This document shows positions 58,378 through 64,000 of a DNA stretch of 64,000 bases, one piece after another. The notes beneath the pieces were generated by a model. The model saw nothing but the letters and a program-made list of their open reading frames with translations, was not told the origin of the DNA and did no database searches. The position numbers and the translations under genes are program-made. This DNA is from an uncultured Bacteroidales bacterium. GTDB lineage: Bacteria > Bacteroidota > Bacteroidia > Bacteroidales > UBA932. Position 1 is the stretch's first letter. The number at the start of each line of letters is the position of its first letter. The stretch is taken from the NCBI GenBank assembly GCA_946402945.1, contig CAMIYB010000002.1, forward strand, positions 40,415-104,414, read 5' to 3'.

Positions 58378-60048
58378 TTATTTCCACAGTTTGATTTTAC
58401 CGGACGGGTCCGGGTTGTTGCTCACATCGGTGATACCGAGGTTATTCTGGAACTCGGAGCGGGTGACGACGATGTTCCAAACGGGAGAAGGCGTGCCGTC
58501 GGAGTTGAAACTGTCGGCGGTGTTGAGGCGCTCGACCTGGGCGTGGTTCGTACCCTCGTAGCCACGGTGGATGCCCTTGTTGCCATAGCGCTTGTAGTCG
58601 AAGATGAGGATACCCTCACCCCAGAACTCGATGCGCTTCTGGAGGAACAGTTCGTCGAGGAAACCCTTGACCGAGGCGCTGCGGCCGGTACAGTCGTAAC
58701 TCTGGTCGGTGTAACGGGTCTTCATGACGGTGTTGAGCGCCTTGATGGCTCCGGCCAGGTCGTTGTCGCGGGCCAGGGCTTCCGCATAGAGGAAGTGCAT
58801 CTCCTCGATACGCATCAGGCAGTAGTCCGAGGCGTTGCCGACATTGTAGTCGTTGCACTCGCCATGGGCCGGGCGGAACTTGATGGCCTGGTAAGCGACA
58901 GCGGGCGTCAGGCTCAAGGCGGTGGAACCGTTCAGGAAGGCATCCTGATCCTCGGCCGAGCCGGCCAGCTTGTAATTATAGTAGGACATGAAGTCGGGAT
59001 CCAGCCAGGAGTGCTTGCGGAAATCCTTGTCGTTGATGAAGTTGTAGAGCTCCTTGTTGATACCGAGTTTGGTCAGCGTCATATAGCCCCACTGGGCTTC
59101 GCCGGACATGTGGGCCGGGAAGGCGAGGAGGTTGTTGAAGTTTTCGCTCGAAACGGTCAGACCCCAGATCCAGGCATTGTTGGCGGAGCCGTTGTTGAAG
59201 CCGTTCACCGGGTCTTCCCACTGCTCCTGGTTGAGCGGGATCCTGCCGCTCTCGTCAATGACCTTCTTGGCATAGCGGGCGGCCTCCTTGTAGTTGCCGT
59301 CGGCCATGTAGGCGCGGGCGAAGAGGCCGTAGACGCCCCAGATGGTCGGCGTGGTATAGCCGCTCTTGACATTCGCAAGATACTCGGCCGCCTTTTCGAG
59401 ATCGGAGAAGATGAACGCATACATCTTCTCATGCGGGGCGCGCGGGTTGTTCTTGGCCTGTTCGAAGTCGATGGTCTCATCGACGATCGGGACGGTCAGG
59501 CCCATCACCTTGCTGACATCGGTGTAAACCCCGTTGTTGGAGACCGGCTCATAGAGACGGGCCAGGTCGAGGTAGAAGTAGGCGCGGTAGGCATAGGCCA
59601 GGCCCAGGTAACGGAGCATCTCGTCGGTGGCCGTATCGGGATCCACCACGGAGATGATGTCGTTGCAGGATTTGATCCACTTGTAGTAACCCACCCAGAA
59701 AGACTGGGCATAGACATATTCGGATCCCTGGTATTCATTGGTCGCCCAGTTGCCGAACCAGTTGTACCCCGGTTCGCCCTGGCAGGCGATATCCTCGAGC
59801 ATGAAGTCGGTAGCCGTGTGGAGGGCGGGCAGACCGAAGTCATAGTGACGGTTGCCGCTGCCCAGGAGGGCGCCCGAACGCATCATCTGCACCGGAAGGG
59901 CGTTGGCCTGGGCCTTGAGCGCCTCTTCGCTCTTGGACACCTGCGCCAGCGTCTGCGTACTGCTCTCCGGGAAGGTTTCCTGGATACACCCGGCCGCCAG
60001 GAATGCGAAGGCCAGGATGAAGGAATATTTCAGAACATTGTTTTTCAT
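58378..60048 (-). CDS. SusD/RagB-like lipoprotein of the protease locus
   Basis: 556 residues, lipoprotein signal MKNNVLKYSFILAFAFLAAGC. SusD features: TPR-like helices (LRYLGLAYAYRAYFYLDLARLY is a hallmark helix), WGVYGLFARAYMADGNYKEAA, and the C-terminal CLMRIEEMHFLYAEALARDND and QKRIEFWGEGILIFDYKRYG. It is the lid and ligand-binding partner of the SusC 15 bases upstream. Given two co-transcribed proteases, the cargo may be peptides, as for RagB of Porphyromonas. Confidence 0.94.
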   Translation of the reverse strand: MKNNVLKYSFILAFAFLAAGCIQETFPESSTQTLAQVSKSEEALKAQANALPVQMMRSGALLGSGNRHYDFGLPALHTATDFMLEDIACQGEPGYNWFGNWATNEYQGSEYVYAQSFWVGYYKWIKSCNDIISVVDPDTATDEMLRYLGLAYAYRAYFYLDLARLYEPVSNNGVYTDVSKVMGLTVPIVDETIDFEQAKNNPRAPHEKMYAFIFSDLEKAAEYLANVKSGYTTPTIWGVYGLFARAYMADGNYKEAARYAKKVIDESGRIPLNQEQWEDPVNGFNNGSANNAWIWGLTVSSENFNNLLAFPAHMSGEAQWGYMTLTKLGINKELYNFINDKDFRKHSWLDPDFMSYYNYKLAGSAEDQDAFLNGSTALSLTPAVAYQAIKFRPAHGECNDYNVGNASDYCLMRIEEMHFLYAEALARDNDLAGAIKALNTVMKTRYTDQSYDCTGRSASVKGFLDELFLQKRIEFWGEGILIFDYKRYGNKGIHRGYEGTNHAQVERLNTADSFNSDGTPSPVWNIVVTRSEFQNNLGITDVSNNPDPSGKIKLWK

Positions 60049-60063
60049 ACGCGGAACCTCCTT

Positions 60064-63000
60064 TTAGAATGTAATGTTGATACCGCCGGAGAAGGTGCGG
60101 ATCGGGGAGTTGTAAGCATAGTTGGTCGAACCCGAGAAACTGAATCGCGGATCCAGACCCTGACGATAGGACCAATACCAGATGTTGTCACACATCAAAT
60201 ATACACGCACGCGCGAGAGACGGATCGCGTCGGTCCATTTCTTCGGCAGGGTATATCCGAGCTGGGCGTTCTGGATGTTCAGGTAACTGGCGGGAACCAG
60301 GAAACGGTCGGACTCACTGGAGGTGTACTGGTCCTGATAGACGATACGCGGGATATCGGAACCCGGGTTCTCCGGGGTCCATGCGTTCAGCGCATCCTTG
60401 TGGAAGTTGCTGCCGACGCTCGTGGAAGGGGAAGACATCAGGGCCGCATAACCGGAGTCGTAGGTCTTGCCGCCGAGGGAGTAGGTGAACTGGACGGCGA
60501 AGTCGAAACCGCCGGCCTCGATGCTCGTACCGAAACCGCCATAGAGTTTCGGGGTGGTGTCCTCGCAGAGGTACTGGGTCGCCGCGGAGTAGTCCTTGGT
60601 CTTGACCCGGCGGATCAGGGTGCCGTCGGCATCCTTGATATCCTGCCACCACTGGGACTGGCCGTCCTCATGGTCGATGCCCGCGTACTTGCGGATGTAG
60701 AAGGTATTGAGCGGCAGGCCCTCGCCGATGTACTTGTTGCCGGAGGCGAAACCGCCGTGGCCGTCGATGTTGAGGGTCTTGTTCTCTTCGGGGAGCATCA
60801 GGATCTTGTTGGTGTAGTGCGTGGCGTTGAAGTTGATATCCCAGCGGAAGTTGCGGCGGTTGACGGCCGTGGCAGAGATGTTGAACTCGACACCGCTGTT
60901 GCGCATGTCACCGATGTTGTCATAGTAGCCGGAATAACCGAGCGAGCGCGGCACCGTGAACCAGAAGAGCATGTCGGAAGTCAGGCGGTAGAAATACTCG
61001 ATACCGCCGCGGATGCGGCCGCCGAGGAGTTCGAAATCGACACCGGCGTTGATGTTGGTGTTGGTTTCCCAGGTGATCTGCGGATTACCCTTGCCGGCGA
61101 AGGAGATGGCAAGTTCGCCTTCGTTGTTGGAGATGCCGTAAGTATCGGTGTAGAGGTAGTTGCCGATGTTATCGTTACCCTGCGAACCGATGGAGGCCTT
61201 GATCTTCAGCATGTCCACCCACTGGGCCTTGAACCAGGGCTCGCGGTTGATCAGCCAGCCGACGCCGGCCGACCAGAAGTTGGCCCAGCGGTAATCGACG
61301 GCGAAACGCGAGGAGGCGTCCAGACGGTAGGAGGCGCTCACGAAGATCTTGTTGTCGTAGTCGTACTGGACACGGGTGAAGTAACCTTCCGTGTTGTAGC
61401 GGCCGCGGGAGGAAGCGGCGCTCTGGGCATCGACGACGGCACCGTTGAGTTCGAGGTTGTCCAGGGAGAACATCTTCGTCTTGCTGGCGGACAGGGAGGA
61501 ACTCGTGGTGTTGTAGTTCTCATGACCGATCATCGCGCCGATGTGATGGACCTGGGCGATGGTCTTGTTGTAGTCGAGGTATTCCTGGAGGTTGAGCGCG
61601 AAGTAACGGCTGTGGCCCTTGGAGATGGAACCGCCGTTCGAGGCGAACTGGCCGTAGTACATGTTGCTCATGTCCGTGGAACGGGTCTCGTCCAGGTTGA
61701 AACCGGCGTTGAAGGTGAACTTGAAGTCCTTCAGGAAGCGCACCTCGGCGAAGGCCTGGGTCGTGACGGCGTTGCCTTCGGAGTTGCTGATATCCAGGCG
61801 GGCCAGGCTCAGGGCGTTGGCGTTCGGGTTGTTCGGACGGGTCAGACCGGCGTTCATACCGTTACCGAAATCGTAGACGGTGATGCCGTGGGAATCGATG
61901 AGGATGTTGCCCTGCCCGTCACGGATGTACACCGGATAGATCGGGGCCATGGTGGCCGCGAAACCGAAGATATTGCCGGTGGAACCCGCGGAGCCTTCAT
62001 CGCCGTTGGAGTTGTTCCAGTTGAAGTTGGTATAGCCGATATTGGCGCCGATGCGCAACCACTCTTTGGCCTGGTATTCGGCTTTGAGCCGGCCGGTAAA
62101 GCGGTACATGTCGTTGCCATAGACGATACCCTTGTTGTTCAGGTAGCCGAAGGAGGCATGGACCGAAGCCCTGTCGCTGGAGCCGGAGACGCTCACGTTG
62201 TACTCCTGGCGGAAGCCCGTCTGATAGACGGCGTCCATCCAGTTGTCGGCCGTGAGGTAGTATTCCTGACCGTTATAGGCCATCCGGCGGCCCAGCGTGG
62301 CGTTGGGGTTCAGGCGGCCGTTGGAGCCGACCAGGTACTGGCCTTCCGGGATGTTGTAGATGTTGTATCCCAGACCGCCCTGGTTGGACGACAGGACCAG
62401 CGCGCTCGCCGCGGCGACGTGCGCCGCATTGTTGGTATAGTTGCCGTCGGCCGAGAGGCGGTAGTAGTCGTACAGGGTGCGGTAATGCATCTCATAGTAC
62501 TGGCCCGGGTCGGTGATGTAGTCGTAGAACTGGAGGGCCTTGGTATTGACACCCCACTTTGCGTCCACATTGACCGTCGCCTGGCCGGACTTGCCCTTCT
62601 TGGTGGTGATCATGATGACACCGTTGGCGCCACGGGCACCGTAGAGGGCGTTGGAAGCCGCATCCTTGAGGACCGTCATCGACTCGATATCCGCCGGGTT
62701 GATGTTGTTCATGTCACCGCCGTACGGGATACCGTCCACGACATAGAGCGGAGTGGAATCCGCATTGATGGAACTGATACCGCGGATGATGATGGACGGG
62801 CTGGACCCGAGGGAACCGGAGGACGTGGTCATCTGGACACCGGCGACGAGACCTTCCAGGGAGCGGGTCACATCGGAGGTCTGCACCTTGGAGATGTCGG
62901 ATGACTTGACGACGGCCGCCGATCCGGTAAAGGCCTCCTTGGTGGAGGTACCGAACGCGACGACGATGGTCTCCGCGAGGGTCTCGCTGTCGGGGTGGAG

Positions 63001-63282
63001 CTGCACATCATGCCTGCTCTGCCCGTCGACGGGTATCTCGACATTCTTGTAGCCTACGGATGAGAAAATCAGCGTGCCGCTGGAGGAGACGGTGATGGAA
63101 TAATTACCATCCACGTCCGTCGCTCCGCCCGTCTGGGTCCCCGCGATCTGGATGGCCGCGAAGGGAACCGGCTCCCCGGTCGAGGCGTCCGTCACGACGC
63201 CGGAGACCGTGAGGGTCTGGGCGAAGGCCGCAGATCCGACGAGCAGCGACAACATTACGAATAGAACCTTGATTCTTTTCAT
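60064..63282 (-). CDS. SusC/RagA-family TonB-linked transporter of the protease locus
   Basis: 1072 residues: signal (MKRIKVLFVMLSLLVGSAAFAQ), carboxypeptidase-regulatory-like domain (LTVSGVVTDASTGEPVPFAAI), TonB-box region (LAETIVVAFGTSTKEAFTGSA), plug (MTVLKDAASNALYGARGANGV), barrel ending TFSGGINITF. First gene of an eight-gene operon, preceded by a 400-bp AT-rich leader region with a plausible promoter. With its SusD it likely imports products of the two surface S8 proteases. Confidence 0.95.
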   Translation of the reverse strand: MKRIKVLFVMLSLLVGSAAFAQTLTVSGVVTDASTGEPVPFAAIQIAGTQTGGATDVDGNYSITVSSSGTLIFSSVGYKNVEIPVDGQSRHDVQLHPDSETLAETIVVAFGTSTKEAFTGSAAVVKSSDISKVQTSDVTRSLEGLVAGVQMTTSSGSLGSSPSIIIRGISSINADSTPLYVVDGIPYGGDMNNINPADIESMTVLKDAASNALYGARGANGVIMITTKKGKSGQATVNVDAKWGVNTKALQFYDYITDPGQYYEMHYRTLYDYYRLSADGNYTNNAAHVAAASALVLSSNQGGLGYNIYNIPEGQYLVGSNGRLNPNATLGRRMAYNGQEYYLTADNWMDAVYQTGFRQEYNVSVSGSSDRASVHASFGYLNNKGIVYGNDMYRFTGRLKAEYQAKEWLRIGANIGYTNFNWNNSNGDEGSAGSTGNIFGFAATMAPIYPVYIRDGQGNILIDSHGITVYDFGNGMNAGLTRPNNPNANALSLARLDISNSEGNAVTTQAFAEVRFLKDFKFTFNAGFNLDETRSTDMSNMYYGQFASNGGSISKGHSRYFALNLQEYLDYNKTIAQVHHIGAMIGHENYNTTSSSLSASKTKMFSLDNLELNGAVVDAQSAASSRGRYNTEGYFTRVQYDYDNKIFVSASYRLDASSRFAVDYRWANFWSAGVGWLINREPWFKAQWVDMLKIKASIGSQGNDNIGNYLYTDTYGISNNEGELAISFAGKGNPQITWETNTNINAGVDFELLGGRIRGGIEYFYRLTSDMLFWFTVPRSLGYSGYYDNIGDMRNSGVEFNISATAVNRRNFRWDINFNATHYTNKILMLPEENKTLNIDGHGGFASGNKYIGEGLPLNTFYIRKYAGIDHEDGQSQWWQDIKDADGTLIRRVKTKDYSAATQYLCEDTTPKLYGGFGTSIEAGGFDFAVQFTYSLGGKTYDSGYAALMSSPSTSVGSNFHKDALNAWTPENPGSDIPRIVYQDQYTSSESDRFLVPASYLNIQNAQLGYTLPKKWTDAIRLSRVRVYLMCDNIWYWSYRQGLDPRFSFSGSTNYAYNSPIRTFSGGINITF

Positions 63283-63332
63283 AAGCTATTCATTTAATAC
63301 ACAAACATTTGAATAAGTTCAAACCAATCTTT

Positions 63333-63348
63333 TCCCCCTTTAGGGGGA
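63333..63348. promoter_or_regulatory. Compact GC hairpin in the leader of the protease operon
   Basis: TCCCCC-TTTA-GGGGGA, a perfect 6-bp stem with a four-base loop, 51 bases before the susC ATG. It could stabilise the 5' end or be a binding site. There is no U-tract in the direction of transcription. Confidence 0.4.
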
Positions 63349-63403
63349 GTCTTTTCGGACGCATCTTCCCGATTTATCGTGGGAACAATACGCACAATTT
63401 CCG

Positions 63404-63435
63404 CAAATTAACGAATTTTTTATGGTTTTTCCAAA
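63404..63435 (-). promoter_or_regulatory. Candidate promoter of the SusCD-protease operon
   Basis: Minus strand: TTTG (63435-63432), 20 bp spacer, TTAATTTG (63411-63404; one mismatch to TAnnTTTG). Predicted start near 63397 gives a ~115-base leader containing the GC hairpin. The rest of the 403-bp gap from 63283 to 63685 holds only AT-rich sequence and the tRNA promoter. Confidence 0.5.
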
Positions 63436-63623
63436 CCCGAAAAACGCTGGCAAAATGGGGCGTTTGGGCGTTTTTATCGTTTTAGAACATGCTAATTTTC
63501 AATAACATGCAGGAAGTCGCTTATAATTTCCCGGGTTTTTGCAGAATTCTCTTACAAATAGTAAGATATCGCTCTTTTTCAATTTTTTTCTTTAGTCCCG
63601 GAAGAAAGATTTTTTCAATTCTT

Positions 63624-63656
63624 TTTGCAAAGTTCCAAGAGTTTTTTGTACCTTTG
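63624..63656 (+). promoter_or_regulatory. Promoter of tRNA-Ser
   Basis: TTTG at 63624-63627, 21 bp spacer, TACCTTTG at 63649-63656, both exact consensus boxes, about 30 bases before the tRNA 5' end. Confidence 0.7.
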
Positions 63657-63685
63657 CAGTCCGATTCTTTCGATCGGCACTTTTT

Positions 63686-63773
63686 GGAGAGATGCTCGAG
63701 TGGCTGAAGAGGCACGCCTGGAAAGCGTGTGTACCCCAAAAGGGTATCGCGAGTTCGAATCTCGCTCTCTCCG
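63686..63773 (+). tRNA. tRNA-Ser (anticodon GGA)
   Basis: 88 nt. Acceptor stem GGAGAGA/TCTCTCC with discriminator G, D-arm, anticodon GGA at 63720-63722 in a CCTGGAAAG loop, a long type II variable arm (GTACCCCAAAAGGGTATC) and a T-arm GCGAG-TTCGAAT-CTCGC. The long variable arm and anticodon assign it to serine codons UCC/UCU. CCA is not encoded. Confidence 0.96.
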
Positions 63774-63774
63774 C

Positions 63775-63830
63775 AAAATGAACGGAAAATCGCGCCAAGT
63801 TCACTTGAGCGCGATTTTTTCGTTCATTTT
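63775..63830 (+). terminator. Long near-perfect hairpin just after tRNA-Ser
   Basis: Outer stem AAAATGAACG/CGTTCATTTT, then GAAAATCGCGC/GCGCGATTTTTT, then CAAGT/ACTTG with a two-base loop: over 25 bp of pairing with minor bulges. A-rich and T-rich flanks let it act as a terminator on both strands. It is much longer than a normal intrinsic terminator. Confidence 0.65.
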
Positions 63831-63834
63831 GAAA

Positions 63835-63855
63835 GCCCCGCCGGCCAGGCGGGGC
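63835..63855. repeat. Second GC-rich hairpin after tRNA-Ser
   Basis: GCCCCGCC-ggcca-GGCGGGGC, a perfect 8-bp stem. It has no following U-tract. Confidence 0.6.
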
Positions 63856-63889
63856 GAGATGTCGGAGCCCGCAAGGGCGACGAAATCTC
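63856..63889 (+). other. Structured hairpin with GCAA tetraloop
   Basis: GAGAT-g-TCG-gag-CCC-GCAA-GGG-cga-CGA-a-ATCTC: three paired blocks separated by symmetric internal loops and capped by a GNRA tetraloop. This looks like a folded RNA element, though no known class is recognised. Confidence 0.35.
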
Positions 63890-63982
63890 GGAGAGTTTGT
63901 GCGTAGGGGCCGGATGCCTTAATATATCGCTTTGCAAGGACCCCCCGGGAGGGCCCCGAGATAGCGCAAGCGCAGCGCCGCG

Positions 63983-64000
63983 GAATCTCGCTCTCTCCGC
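63983..64000 (+). repeat. 18-bp duplication of the tRNA-Ser 3' end (possible att site)
   Basis: GAATCTCGCTCTCTCCGC repeats 63757-63774 exactly and stops only because the window ends. Integrative elements that use tRNA genes leave this kind of direct repeat. The two copies are 226 bp apart, so either a very small element or one of several nested attachment sites is present. Confidence 0.55.

Noticed and set aside
58354-62904. 1516-residue plus-strand ORF, longest in the track
   Set aside because: It is antisense to susC and susD, which have clear signals and domain motifs. Its product is low-complexity (V/G/D/R-rich), as expected from the complement of GC-rich coding.
63592-63804. Minus-strand ORF containing AERARFELAIPFWGTHAFQA
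   Set aside because: This is the well-known spurious translation of the complement of a tRNA-Ser gene.

Overview
The window looks like a chromosomal segment of a GC-rich member of the Bacteroidales (Bacteroidota). Three SusC/SusD pairs, many surface lipoproteins and PorV-like and S8 exoproteins support this, as do promoter-like sequences of the TTTG - about 20 bp - TAnnTTTG type. I cannot assign a genus; a Rikenellaceae or Cryptobacteroides-like gut bacterium would fit. Genes are dense, often overlapping by 1-8 bases. The large antisense ORFs in the track are shadows of GC-rich coding.

Layout. 1-4617 (-): a SusC/SusD pair, with SusD cut by the window edge. 4733-11640 (-): uvrA, a nucleoside kinase and a membrane-anchored SARP-like regulator with a LamG/propeller-like sensor, lying just upstream of that SusCD pair. 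11730-14498: an MBL hydrolase, a TerB/J-domain protein and an iron alcohol dehydrogenase. 14499-16731: 2.2 kb without a credible gene, packed with repeats. It has a 100-bp inverted repeat pair bounding 1.3 kb, two 201-bp tandem repeats with covarying hairpins, a MITE-like element and 25-bp and 13-bp tandem arrays. 17398-33218: a starch/maltodextrin locus. A minus-strand operon encodes an MFS transporter, SusC, SusD, a SusE-like protein, SusG with an inserted domain and a second GH13 enzyme. Diverging from it are a LytS-type kinase, a LytTR regulator and malQ. The divergent spacer holds two 9-bp direct repeats separated by 12 bp that match the LytTR operator consensus exactly.

33247-48564: housekeeping and redox genes. 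These are der, a small membrane protein, prs, engB, a DUF4783 protein and rlmH, then a very large NtrY-like kinase, a tandem SUMF1 lipoprotein, efp, ispH and cmk. They are followed by an NtrX-like regulator without a DNA-binding domain, a NapH/NapG-like polyferredoxin and a Tat-exported ferredoxin-linked aldo/keto reductase.

48561-63282 (-): one eight-gene operon (SusC, SusD, large lipoprotein, S8 protease, lipocalin-like lipoprotein, BACON-like lipoprotein, second S8 protease, PorV-like barrel). It reads as a surface protein- or peptide-harvesting locus. The window ends with tRNA-Ser(GGA), strong hairpins, and an 18-bp repeat of the tRNA 3' end at the last bases, which may be an attachment-site duplication.
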